Shown here one piece after another: positions 1-7,859 of a DNA stretch of 64,000 nucleotides. This DNA is from Erysipelotrichaceae bacterium (GTDB lineage: Bacteria; Bacillota_I; Bacilli_A; Erysipelotrichales; Erysipelotrichaceae). The stretch covers positions 1 through 64,000 of the forward strand of contig JAAXXT010000004.1 in assembly GCA_013334325.1 (NCBI GenBank), in the 5' to 3' direction. Every line of letters starts with the position of its first letter. Position 1 is the first letter of the stretch. The translations under genes and the position numbers were made by a program. The notes beneath the pieces were generated by a model that was given only the letters and a program-made list of their open reading frames with translations, was not told the origin of the DNA and did not search any database.

Positions 1-24
1 GTAGAGTGATGGATTGGGTACGGT

Positions 25-76
25 TCACTTCCACCATAAGTCGATTAAGCCATCATGAAAATGATGGTTTTATTTT
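25..76 (+). repeat. 50-bp repeat copy 1 (tRNA-tail-like plus terminator hairpin)
   Basis: First of three same-strand copies of a module that starts TCACTTCCACCA, continues AAGTCGATTAAG and ends in a hairpin (GCCATCAT/ATGATGG) followed by T-rich DNA. The others are at 2050-2100 and 2908-2958. The front part resembles a tRNA acceptor end with CCA; the back part is an intrinsic terminator. It lies before the sigma-factor operon. Confidence 0.7.
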
Positions 77-201
77 GAGTTTTAATGTAGAAATAAAATC
101 AATTACTTTAATTCTGTATTGGCTACGATAGTTTGTTAATATATTAAAGATAGTTCGACTTTTTGATTCACAATTTAGTCTAATAAGAGAAAGAGGTAAG
201 C

Positions 202-705
202 ATGGAGAATGAAAAGATAAATAAAGCTATTCATGGTGATGATGATGCTTTGGTAGACTATCTCAAATCGATCTCGTCATTATTACTAAAAACCTCCATG
301 GGATTATTGGGGGATAAAGATCAAGCTAGAGATTGCATCTCTGAAACGATTGCTAAAGTTTATAAACATCGCAAGAAAGTTAAACAGCCAGAGTTCTTTC
401 AAACTTGGATCATTAGAATCCTAATCAATGAATGTAAAGACGAGTTAAAACGATCGAAACGTTATATATCATTGCCAGAAGATTTCGACATCGTAGAACC
501 GATTAAAACTAACTTTTCTTTCGTTAAGGATACGATGGAAAACTTGCCTTTTGAGCTCAAACAAATTATCGTCTTGAAGTTTTATAATCAACTGACATTT
601 AAAGAGATTTCGATGACACTCATCGTTCCAGAAAGTACGATTAAAAGCCGATATGCTTTAGCCCTTAAAAAAATGAAAGTAGAATTGGAGGCACTCTATG
701 ACTAA
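202..705 (+). CDS. ECF-type sigma-70 family RNA polymerase sigma factor
   Basis: A 167-residue protein of typical ECF sigma length. Residues about 12-85 fit region 2 (core and -10 binding), including the FFQTWIIRILINECKD segment. Residues about 110-165 fit region 4, with the helix-turn-helix LTFKEISMTLIVPESTIKSR that would bind the -35 element. An AGAAAGAGG ribosome site precedes the ATG. The last codons overlap the next gene, a DUF4179 membrane protein, by 8 bases. That is the usual sigma/anti-sigma order, so the factor is probably held at the membrane until a surface signal frees it (inference from family and context). The stimulus is unknown. Confidence 0.9.
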   Translation: MENEKINKAIHGDDDALVDYLKSISSLLLKTSMGLLGDKDQARDCISETIAKVYKHRKKVKQPEFFQTWIIRILINECKDELKRSKRYISLPEDFDIVEPIKTNFSFVKDTMENLPFELKQIIVLKFYNQLTFKEISMTLIVPESTIKSRYALALKKMKVELEALYD

Positions 706-1948
706 TAATGAACGATTCAAAGACTGGATGAAAGAGATCAATAAAGAAGATGGTTCCGTGATTGATGAACTGATAGAGCAGAAGGTGAGAAAACTAAAAC
801 GAAATAAACATATCCGTTGGGCAACCATTCCACTTACCTCGTTTATTTCAATGGTTCTAGTCTTTACATTGCTGATTAATTTAAATGATGCATTTTATGC
901 TTATGCAATAAGTAATCCAATCCTAAAACCTTTGACACAGCTGGTTAATAATCGTCAAGACATCCTTAGTGCTTTTGACAGCGGATATGTTCAGTTGATT
1001 GATAAAACGATCACCGTTGGTGATTATACCTTAGAAGTCGATTCGATAATCTCAGATACAAGAAGTATAAATATGTTCTATAAAGTCCGTTATCAAGGGA
1101 AACTCATTGATGAATTTGAGCCATCCTCCAATCCGAGTTTTGATTTTACATCCTTGAGTGGAGATAGTATTGGTTATGCCACCTCGTATCATCACTTCGA
1201 AAATTATCAGTGGGCTGAGATCTCCTTAAAAAGTCTTAACGATTATGAACCTCTTCTCATTAAATTCACTCCTAATAATGATCTTGTGGATCTATACGGT
1301 GAACTACAAGTCAATATTGACCAATCTAAGGTGATTCAACCAGTCTACATTCAAATCAATGAAACCATCATGGTTGGTGGGCAGAAATTGATCATTAAAA
1401 ATCTGGAGATGGGTGCTTTCAGTTCACAACTAACCTACTATCTCGATGCCAAGAACGAAAAAATGCTTGTCTTGATTGTTTTTAAAGATTCAACCAGTGG
1501 TGTTTCTTGGGATGATGAATCAGTTGCGGTTAACTACAAATACGAAAACTTTCCGATTGGACAGCTGAATCATGAGAAAAACATCAGTTTGGAATTAAAA
1601 AATGCATCTGTACTAGACAGAGCTTTTGAGACAATCAACTTCGACCCTGTCTCTAGAACATTTAGTGCATTGCCTGAGCACTTAACACTCAAAGATGTAG
1701 TTGTAATAGATAATAAATATGAAATCATTTTCGAAGAATATCAGAGTGTTGGGAATCAAGGTTTGATGCCAATAATGAACGGATCAGTGGAGGATGTGTC
1801 TTGGTTTAGTGAGGGACCAGCATCGAGTAATCTAAGTGTTCATCATGTAAGCTTTTTCTTGAAAAATGATCAGCTTGTCAAATTCAAAGTATTAGGCGGA
1901 ACTGAACTTGGCGACTTGCCTAAACCAGTTATCATTCAGCTTCCCTAG
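698..1948 (+). CDS. DUF4179-type membrane protein, probable anti-sigma factor
   Basis: A 416-residue protein. The N-terminal ~45 residues are charged and cytoplasmic in character (KDWMKEINKE...KVRKLKRNK). One membrane segment follows at about 46-63 (IPLTSFISMVLVFTLLI), then a long extracellular part. The residues just after the membrane segment (DAFYAYAISNPILKPL) match the start of DUF4179. It is translationally coupled to the upstream sigma factor, with the start inside that gene's 3' end. In this family the N-terminal segment binds the sigma factor and the ectodomain senses envelope conditions. The DUF4179 assignment is by eye; the anti-sigma role is inferred from order and topology. Confidence 0.8.
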   Translation: MTNNERFKDWMKEINKEDGSVIDELIEQKVRKLKRNKHIRWATIPLTSFISMVLVFTLLINLNDAFYAYAISNPILKPLTQLVNNRQDILSAFDSGYVQLIDKTITVGDYTLEVDSIISDTRSINMFYKVRYQGKLIDEFEPSSNPSFDFTSLSGDSIGYATSYHHFENYQWAEISLKSLNDYEPLLIKFTPNNDLVDLYGELQVNIDQSKVIQPVYIQINETIMVGGQKLIIKNLEMGAFSSQLTYYLDAKNEKMLVLIVFKDSTSGVSWDDESVAVNYKYENFPIGQLNHEKNISLELKNASVLDRAFETINFDPVSRTFSALPEHLTLKDVVVIDNKYEIIFEEYQSVGNQGLMPIMNGSVEDVSWFSEGPASSNLSVHHVSFFLKNDQLVKFKVLGGTELGDLPKPVIIQLP

Positions 1949-2049
1949 TACAATTAAACAGGATACTTGCGTAAGCTTAATTTTAAGCGAGTGAAAATCA
2001 TGGAATATTGCAGTTCTATTGGCTTTAGTAAGTGATAAACCAACAAACC

Positions 2050-2100
2050 TCACTTCCACCAAAAGTCGATTAAGCCATCATGAAAATGATGGTTTTATTA
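2050..2100 (+). repeat. 50-bp repeat copy 2 (terminator module)
   Basis: Nearly identical to 25-76: TCACTTCCACCA, AAAGTCGATTAAG, then the hairpin CCATCAT-GAAA-ATGATGG and a T-rich tail. It acts plausibly as the terminator of the sigma/anti-sigma operon. Its upstream part is conserved too, which a plain terminator would not require. Confidence 0.75.
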
Positions 2101-2220
2101 TGATGATTTAGGTGTCAGACTTTGCGAAAGCATGACGAGTTAAATAAAATTCAAAATGAAGGAGATCTAGTAGCAGGAAAGAAATGATTCTTTTTAACAA
2201 GAAAAGAAATCGTATATTGA

Positions 2221-2271
2221 TTGACAAAATGTAAAGTTTACTTTACTATAGAAATGTAAAGCGTGCTTTAC
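2221..2271 (+). promoter_or_regulatory. sigma-A promoter with two matched operators for the XRE repressor
   Basis: A -35 TTGACA (2221-2226) is spaced 17 bp from TACTAT (2244-2249). Two 16-bp palindromes of the form GTAAAG-N4-CTTTAC lie at 2231-2246 (between -35 and -10) and 2256-2271 (just downstream, ending against the ribosome site). Their centres are 25 bp apart, so repressor dimers would sit about 2.4 helical turns from each other. This is a clear autoregulation layout for the XRE protein encoded immediately downstream. Confidence 0.8.
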
Positions 2272-2282
2272 AAGGAGCTGAA

Positions 2283-2489
2283 GTGAAAAACTACGTCAAA
2301 GAATATCGTGAAGACAAGAAATTGACTCAAGAAGCGCTGGCCAATCATTTGAATGTTTCACGTCAAACCATTATCTCTATTGAGAATGGTAAGTATGTCG
2401 CTTCGTTGACGTTGGCCTTAAAACTCTCGATCTTCTTCAATACTTCAGTTGAGAACTTATTTTCACTAAAGGAGGAACATGAAAACTAA
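2283..2489 (+). CDS. small XRE-family (Cro/C1) HTH transcriptional regulator
   Basis: A 68-residue, single-domain DNA-binding protein. The helix-turn-helix covers residues about 12-50 (LTQEALANHLNVSRQTIISIENGKY), the classic HTH_3 pattern. The start is GTG, with AAGGAGC five bases upstream. The gene overlaps the next one by 11 bases, so the pair forms one unit. Small XRE proteins paired with a small multi-pass membrane protein are common in low-G+C Gram-positives and usually repress their own operon. The two GTAAAG-N4-CTTTAC sites in its promoter fit that. The inducing signal is not evident. Confidence 0.88.
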   Translation: MKNYVKEYREDKKLTQEALANHLNVSRQTIISIENGKYVASLTLALKLSIFFNTSVENLFSLKEEHEN

Positions 2490-2838
2490 AGTCGCGTATC
2501 TTATTATGGGAATCTATAGCATACTATTAATCGTAGGTTTGATTTTCACGAATGATTTTTTGATCAATATTTCTACAGCTCTTGCAATCATCAGTGCAAT
2601 TGCCATTCAACAAAACGAGTCAAAGAAAGAACCTGATGAACGGGAAAAGTTTATTGTCGATCGAGCAGCATCTCTTTCATATTTATCTGTAATGACCATT
2701 ATTTTTCTCGGTTATATAGGTAATGACGTGATTGGTTTTGAGAATTACTTAAGTTTCGAACTCGTTTTTCAGATACTAATCGGAATTGGATTTATGACTT
2801 TTGTCTCAATGTATGTTTATCTTATGGAAAAATATTAG
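2479..2838 (+). CDS. small multi-pass membrane protein of an XRE-regulated pair
   Basis: A 119-residue protein with four hydrophobic segments (about 5-23, 27-43, 68-85 and 95-115). A charged cytoplasmic loop (NESKKEPDEREKFIVDRAA) lies between the second and third. That loop is typical of the DUF2178-like membrane partners found beside small XRE regulators. An AAAGGAGG ribosome site lies inside the upstream gene, and the ATG overlaps it by 11 bases. The function is unknown. Context suggests the XRE protein controls its dose. Confidence 0.7.
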   Translation: MKTKVAYLIMGIYSILLIVGLIFTNDFLINISTALAIISAIAIQQNESKKEPDEREKFIVDRAASLSYLSVMTIIFLGYIGNDVIGFENYLSFELVFQILIGIGFMTFVSMYVYLMEKY

Positions 2839-3149
2839 GATTACCTATCACACGTATAGAGTCTAGTTTTTATCTGATGAAACAATTTGAACAGAAGTTC
2901 GACCCCCTCACTTCCACCAAAAGTCGATAAAGCCATCATGAAAATGATGCCTTTTTTATCAGTTAAAAGTACCAGAATATTGAATCCAATAAGAATTGAT
3001 CAGTTCATATCATGTGGTCATGTTGCTATGCTGATAGGAGTAAAATATTCATTACATTTGTTTTAAGATAAAAGCGGTGTAAAATATAGACAGGATATTA
3101 AGTTAAATCAAATTCTAAATTGAAATGATGAACACTTTTGGAGGACCAC
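2839..3149. other. 311-bp intergenic region holding repeat copy 3
   Basis: It contains the third copy of the 50-bp repeat (2908-2958) and, just before it, GTTCGACCCCC, which resembles the T-loop and T-stem of a tRNA. Past 2960 I see only AT-rich leader DNA of the osmoprotectant operon, with no promoter clear enough to call and no ORF. Confidence 0.5.
2908..2958 (+). repeat. 50-bp repeat copy 3 (tRNA-tail-like plus terminator)
   Basis: Same module as at 25 and 2050, with GATAAAG for GATTAAG and CC for GG in the hairpin. Here the preceding bases read GTTCGACCCCC, so the stretch from 2899 to CCA at about 2919 looks like the 3' 23 nt of a tRNA. The 5' T-stem partner and the rest of a tRNA are absent. 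Confidence 0.7.
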
Positions 3150-4082
3150 ATGAATAAATATTTTAAGATGATCGCTGTCGTATTGAGCATTAGTGTTTTA
3201 ACTGCCTGTGCACCTACAGTTAAACAAGAACCTGTCATTGTCGCAACGATGTTGGATTCTGAAGGTGGTATATTGGGTAATATGATCATTTTGATGCTTG
3301 AAGCTGAAGGCATTAAAACAGAAAACAAACTCTATTTTGGAACCCCGGATATTTTGAGGACTGCTTTAGAAAACGATGATGTTGATTTGGTTGTAGACTA
3401 TACTGGATCTGGTCAATACTATCATCCAGAAGATGCTACAGATCCTTCGATTTGGAATGATCCTGAAGATGGCTATGCCTTTACAGAAAAATTAGATCGA
3501 GAAAAAAAGGATCTCTTATGGTTGACACCAGCACCTGCCAATAACACTGAAATGATTGCGGTAACACGTGAATTTGCCAGTACGAATGCTTTGGTTACCA
3601 TGGCTGATTTGGCTGCGTATATCAACGCTGGTAATCCTTTTAAGTTAATAGCATCAGCAGGATTTATCGAAAATACAATGGGTCTTTTGGGCTATGAAGA
3701 GGCTTATGGATTTAAGCTGACCAATGATCAGATCATTTCACTATCCTCTGGAAACACAGCAGAAATGCTACAAGCCTTATCACTAGGAACCAATGGGATC
3801 AATGCTTCGTTGGTCTATGGTACAGATGGAGCTTTGGATCAATTGAATTTGATCGTATTGGAAGATCCAAAACAAATCCCGCCTGTGTATTTACCTGCAC
3901 CTGTTATCCGTAAAGCAGTACTTGAACAGTATCCTGAAATCAGAGATATCCTTAAACCTGTTTTTGAATCATTGGATCTTGAAACACTACAGACATTAAA
4001 TGCGAAAGTCGCTTATGAAGGTCTTGATGCCTTGGATGTTGCGAAAGCCTATTTGATTGAGAAAAAATTCTTAAAACAATGA
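3150..4082 (+). CDS. osmF: osmoprotectant ABC transporter substrate-binding lipoprotein (OsmF/YehZ type)
   Basis: A 310-residue lipoprotein. The signal peptide ends in the lipobox LTAC with Cys at about residue 20, so the protein is membrane-anchored outside the cell. The rest is an OpuAC-like binding domain: VIVATMLDSEGGILGNMI at the front, DVDLVVDYTGSGQYY for the first lobe. I chose the ATG at 3150 because TTTGGAGGACC lies just upstream; an in-frame TTG at 3138 falls within that ribosome site. The four-gene order binding protein, long permease, ATPase, short permease equals E. coli yehZYXW (osmF). The ligand (glycine betaine, choline or a related compound) is inferred from the family. Confidence 0.87.
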   Translation: MNKYFKMIAVVLSISVLTACAPTVKQEPVIVATMLDSEGGILGNMIILMLEAEGIKTENKLYFGTPDILRTALENDDVDLVVDYTGSGQYYHPEDATDPSIWNDPEDGYAFTEKLDREKKDLLWLTPAPANNTEMIAVTREFASTNALVTMADLAAYINAGNPFKLIASAGFIENTMGLLGYEEAYGFKLTNDQIISLSSGNTAEMLQALSLGTNGINASLVYGTDGALDQLNLIVLEDPKQIPPVYLPAPVIRKAVLEQYPEIRDILKPVFESLDLETLQTLNAKVAYEGLDALDVAKAYLIEKKFLKQ

Positions 4083-5242
4083 AGTCTTCTAGACTAAAGA
4101 TCAACCTTGGATATGGCTTAATAGGCTTGGCGAGTTTTGCCTTGCCTTTAGGTGAGTTCAAACCTAATCGAGTCGTAAAAGGAATCTTACTTTACCCCAT
4201 TGATCTTTTTAGTCTATATTTAATCATTGCATTCTTTATTGGGATACTAATGCTTTATATTTTTCAGATGAGAAAGAAGAATCCTGGGTTAGTTACACAA
4301 TGGTTGTTGATCAGTTTGGGTTTATTACCAAGCTTGATCCTTATAGCACTCTCGGCAGTTAAGATAAGTGGAATAGAATTTAATCCAAGTGCCGCTAGGG
4401 TATCTTTAGGTAGTGGTTTCTATGTCTTACTTTTAGGTATATTGATTATCATGAGCCAATTCAAGGCTTTTAAATGGTTATTATTGGGAATGGTATTCTT
4501 GGTTGTGATGAGTGTAATGCTTAATCTAGTACCTAATCTAGGACTTATAAAAGAGTTTAATAATGTTAAAGACTCATTCATCAAAGCCATAGGTACTCAT
4601 CTTACCTTAGCACTAAGCTCTGCATTATTTGCCATCATACCGGGAATTCTATTAGGATATATCAGTTATACTCATAGTCGATGGCGTGAATGGGTGATGG
4701 GTTTTGTGAATCTGTTTCAAGTTGCCCCTACGCTTTCTTTATTGGGCTTGGTGATGATTCCTTTGAGTTTACTTTCAAAAGCTTATCCAATACTGTCTCA
4801 ATGGGGCATCAAAGGTATAGGGTTTGCGCCTGCTTTTATCGTTTTGACTTTGTATTGTTTATTACCAATCGTAGCAAATGCATATGCAGGTTTTCAACAA
4901 GTCGATAAAGCAATATTTAGCAGTGCAAAAGGAATGGGGATGACTCCATTTCAGATATTTTACAAAGTATCTTTTCCTTTAGCAGCTCCTATTATTTTAT
5001 CTGGTATAAGAACCGCTTTGACTCAAAACATTGGGAATACGATCTTAGCTGGATTGGTTGGAGGTGGTGGTTTGGGGGCTTTGATCTTCTTAGGTCTATC
5101 TCAGGCAGCCCCTGATTTAGTTTTACTGGGAACGATACCAGTAGTGATCATGGCTTTGATGTCTGATCAGATCTTCGAATTTTTTGAACATAAATTGAAC
5201 CACATGATGGGGGTAGTCCATGATACAACTCAAACAAGTTAG
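4079..5242 (+). CDS. yehY: osmoprotectant ABC transporter permease, long form (YehY type)
   Basis: A 387-residue inner-membrane protein. The C-terminal ~210 residues form the binding-protein-dependent permease domain, with a GMGMTPFQIFYKVSFPLAAP-like coupling loop that docks on the ATPase. The N-terminal ~165 residues add about four extra membrane segments. OpuCB permeases are only ~210 residues, whereas E. coli YehY is about this length; this is the main reason for calling the system YehZYXW-like rather than OpuC-like. Start and stop overlaps on both sides (4 bases with the binding protein, 23 with the ATPase) show tight coupling. Confidence 0.87.
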   Translation: MKSSRLKINLGYGLIGLASFALPLGEFKPNRVVKGILLYPIDLFSLYLIIAFFIGILMLYIFQMRKKNPGLVTQWLLISLGLLPSLILIALSAVKISGIEFNPSAARVSLGSGFYVLLLGILIIMSQFKAFKWLLLGMVFLVVMSVMLNLVPNLGLIKEFNNVKDSFIKAIGTHLTLALSSALFAIIPGILLGYISYTHSRWREWVMGFVNLFQVAPTLSLLGLVMIPLSLLSKAYPILSQWGIKGIGFAPAFIVLTLYCLLPIVANAYAGFQQVDKAIFSSAKGMGMTPFQIFYKVSFPLAAPIILSGIRTALTQNIGNTILAGLVGGGGLGALIFLGLSQAAPDLVLLGTIPVVIMALMSDQIFEFFEHKLNHMMGVVHDTTQTS

Positions 5243-6182
5243 TAAACGATATGGTGATATCGTAGCATTAGATCATATCGACCTTACAGTTCAAGACGGT
5301 GAATGCGTTGTCTTGATTGGACCTTCAGGTTGTGGTAAATCAACCTTACTTAGAAGCATCAATCGTTTGATAGATACAGATCAAGGTGATATTTTAGTTA
5401 ATGGTCAAAATATCTCTACTTATAAAGCTGAAGATCTGCGTCGTCAATTGGGTTATTGTATCCAAGGTGTAGGTCTTTTTCCTCATCTCAGTGTCTTTGA
5501 CAATATCGCCATCGTTCCCCAACTTTTAAAGTGGGATAAAGTAAAAATCAAAGATCGGATCAATACCCTGATGGATCTCACTGGACTTCCATTAAGTTAT
5601 TTATCGAAAAAGCCGCATGAATTATCGGGTGGTGAAGCTCAACGAGTAGGAGTATGTCGAGCATTAGCGGCTGATCCTTCGATTTTACTAATGGATGAAC
5701 CTTTTGGGGCAGTAGATCCTATGACACGGGAACAGATCCAATTGGCTTTTAGAAAGATTCAACGTGAACTTAAGAAAACAGTGCTCTTTGTGACCCATGA
5801 TATGGAAGAAGCCATCTTATTGGCCGATCGTATCGCGATCATGTATAAGGGTAAGATCCTTTCACTAGAAACTCCAGGTGGATTAATTAATGGTAAACAT
5901 GATCCTTTCGTCAATGAATTCATAGGGGCAGATTATCCATTGCGATTACTTAAACGTTATACCTTGGCTGATCTAAAGGTCATTAACGTGGATTCAAAAT
6001 CTCAACTCAACCAAGTATCTTACCTAAATGAATTCAGTACAGCTAAAGAAATTCTCTCAGAGATCCTAAAAAGCGGATCTCAAGAGATTATGATTCAAAA
6101 AACTGATAAAACGAAAGTGATCGTATCTTATGAAGCATTGATTGAACTTCTACAAAAGGTCCTCAACAATGAGATTGTTTAG
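5220..6182 (+). CDS. yehX: osmoprotectant ABC transporter ATP-binding protein (YehX/OpuCA type)
   Basis: A 320-residue ATPase with Walker A GPSGCGKST, Q-loop CIQGVGLFPH, signature LSGGEAQRVG, Walker B ILLMDEPFGAVDP and the switch histidine in FVTHDMEEA. It couples ATP hydrolysis to the two permeases. About 80 C-terminal residues follow the nucleotide-binding domain. In OpuCA-type proteins this region holds CBS domains that sense ionic strength; here it is short and only remotely CBS-like, so that control may be reduced or absent (inference). The start at 5220 overlaps the previous gene. Confidence 0.9.
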   Translation: MIQLKQVSKRYGDIVALDHIDLTVQDGECVVLIGPSGCGKSTLLRSINRLIDTDQGDILVNGQNISTYKAEDLRRQLGYCIQGVGLFPHLSVFDNIAIVPQLLKWDKVKIKDRINTLMDLTGLPLSYLSKKPHELSGGEAQRVGVCRALAADPSILLMDEPFGAVDPMTREQIQLAFRKIQRELKKTVLFVTHDMEEAILLADRIAIMYKGKILSLETPGGLINGKHDPFVNEFIGADYPLRLLKRYTLADLKVINVDSKSQLNQVSYLNEFSTAKEILSEILKSGSQEIMIQKTDKTKVIVSYEALIELLQKVLNNEIV

Positions 6183-6906
6183 AACTCTTGTTTCACAATT
6201 TAAACGCTGGTGGATCATAGTCCTTTATCTTGGTTTATTTTTATGGTGGATCTTTGATTTCTCTACCATAAAGAACTTGTTTCTTGAGTGGTTAGGACAA
6301 CGTCCAGACTTGATTCAAAGGACAAGTTTAGCAGAATTGGCTCTACAGCATCTCAATATTGTCTTTATCTCAACTTCGATCGCAATCGTGATTGGCTTAG
6401 GATTGGGCATAATCATCCATTATACGCAACTTGAAGATTTGAAAGCACTGACCTTGAAGTTAGCATCAATTGGGGAAACGGTCCCAAGTGCGGCTATCAT
6501 TGCCTTATCTGTTCCTTTGTTTGGATATGGGAATCAACCCATTATATTGGCTTTGATCATCTATGCGATCTTGCCTATCTTGCGTAATACGATCGTAGGT
6601 TTAGAATCGATCTCACGACCAATCATCGAGGCTGCCAAAGGCGTTGGACTTTCTAAGTGGCAACAATTGACTAAAATTGAATTGCCTTTATCACGACCTA
6701 CATTACTCGCAGGGATAAGAACAGCCCTCGTTATCAATATCTCCGCTGCGACCATTGGAGCTACGGTAGGCGCAGGTGGATTTGGGGTGCCCATCATAGC
6801 GGGTATTCGTACTTATGACCCTGTGATGGTGATTCAAGGTTCTGTGCCAGTTATCCTAATGGCTTTGTTTGCGGACCGCTTACTCAGACTTAATAAGCTC
6901 ACATAA
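6169..6906 (+). CDS. yehW: osmoprotectant ABC transporter permease, short form (YehW type)
   Basis: A 245-residue permease with about five or six membrane segments and the coupling loop AAKGVGLSKWQQLTKIELP near residue 158. The ATG at 6169 is preferred because AAAGGTCC lies just ahead; the reading frame is open further upstream from a TTG at 6142 but lacks a ribosome site. The gene overlaps the ATPase gene by 14 bases and closes the operon, with a terminator at 6906-6934. The end of the domain (GATVGAGGFGVPI) matches OpuC/Yeh permeases. Confidence 0.88.
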   Translation: MRLFRTLVSQFKRWWIIVLYLGLFLWWIFDFSTIKNLFLEWLGQRPDLIQRTSLAELALQHLNIVFISTSIAIVIGLGLGIIIHYTQLEDLKALTLKLASIGETVPSAAIIALSVPLFGYGNQPIILALIIYAILPILRNTIVGLESISRPIIEAAKGVGLSKWQQLTKIELPLSRPTLLAGIRTALVINISAATIGATVGAGGFGVPIIAGIRTYDPVMVIQGSVPVILMALFADRLLRLNKLT

Positions 6907-6934
6907 AAAGGACCAAGCTTAAGATGGTCCTTTT
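6906..6934 (+). terminator. intrinsic terminator of the osmoprotectant operon
   Basis: AAAAGGACCA pairs perfectly with TGGTCCTTTT across a 9-nt loop, starting at the stop codon of the last permease gene. The A and T tracts are part of the stem. Confidence 0.85.
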
Positions 6935-7055
6935 AATATGAAAAAATGAACTGGATTGATTCTGATCTATAATTTGTATCATCTTAACCCAACTTGTTTT
7001 ACGAAAACATAAGGGGTATTATTTAAATAGAACTTGCTTTAATGGAGGCAAAACC

Positions 7056-7745
7056 ATGAAAAGATTTTTATTGGTAATATTGGGGATAATAATGGCCATA
7101 ACGCTTACTTCTTGCGCATCAAAACCAAAAGTTGTCGTGTTTAATGATGCAATCCTAGAAGAAAAAATCCGTGAGGTGATGAATAAACCAAGTGGAGATA
7201 TTACCCTAGAAGAAGCTGAAGCTGTAAAGGTTTTAGAGTTAAGCATCGATTGGGATCCAAACAAACCTGATATTGAAAAGATTCAAGATATCAGTGTTCT
7301 CAAGTATTTTATAAACCTTGAATTATTAGATATCCAGTTTCATGCGATTACGGATATAAGCCCTCTCGCAGGACTTACAAAAATACATAGTCTTGGGATA
7401 GGCGGAAATCAAATAGATAATATATCAACACTATCTAATCTAAAAAAATTGCGTTTCTTAAGTATATTCAATTGCCAAGCCAGTGATTATAGTCCACTAG
7501 AGGATTTAACTTATCTACAAACATTGTTTATCTCATGGTCAACAATTGAAGACCTAAGTGTCCTTAGCGATCTAAAAGATCTAACACAATTGTATATCGA
7601 CAATACCCAGGTCAGCGATCTTAGCCCGATTTCAAACTTAAATCTAAAGGCACTTAGATTGAATGGCAGTAAAGTAGTAGACTATACACCTATCCTAGAA
7701 ATATATCCAGATCTAGAAGAAAAGGATTTTGAGATTACGGAATAA
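7056..7745 (+). CDS. leucine-rich-repeat lipoprotein (internalin-like repeats)
   Basis: A 229-residue surface lipoprotein. Residues 1-20 are a lipoprotein signal with lipobox LTSC. From about residue 60 there are five or six repeats of ~22 residues of the form L..L.LLDIQFHAITDISPLAGL, the LRR_4 pattern of internalins (I..DISPL..L). Such repeats make a curved binding surface for proteins or glycans. A GGAGG site precedes the ATG. It is a single gene with its own leader. The binding partner cannot be told from sequence. Confidence 0.85.
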   Translation: MKRFLLVILGIIMAITLTSCASKPKVVVFNDAILEEKIREVMNKPSGDITLEEAEAVKVLELSIDWDPNKPDIEKIQDISVLKYFINLELLDIQFHAITDISPLAGLTKIHSLGIGGNQIDNISTLSNLKKLRFLSIFNCQASDYSPLEDLTYLQTLFISWSTIEDLSVLSDLKDLTQLYIDNTQVSDLSPISNLNLKALRLNGSKVVDYTPILEIYPDLEEKDFEITE

Positions 7746-7859
7746 TACTGTTAAAAGCTAGAATCATTTATCGCTTAAGATTTCATGAATAATCAAAAAT
7801 CATTATCATTCATAATTGGTTTTTATTATGAGCACAACAAACAAAGAAATTTGGATGAA

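Larger units (their letters stand above)
1949..2282. other. 334-bp intergenic region with repeat copy 2 and an autoregulatory promoter
   Basis: No credible gene. It holds a GCTTAA-TT-TTAAGC palindrome at 1975-1988, the second copy of the 50-bp repeat (2050-2100), and the promoter with paired operators of the XRE gene (2221-2271). The stretch 2101-2220 shows nothing I recognise. Confidence 0.6.

Noticed and set aside
2855-2930. A complete tRNA gene ending in the CCA at about 2919
   Set aside because: Only the last ~23 nt look like a tRNA. The 5' acceptor strand (GGAAGTG), D-arm and anticodon arm are absent, and the upstream T-stem bases do not pair.
25-2958. CRISPR array or integron attC sites
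   Set aside because: Three copies spaced 0.85-2 kb apart, each with a terminator; no regular short spacers, no cas or integrase gene, and no R/L core sites of the attC type.
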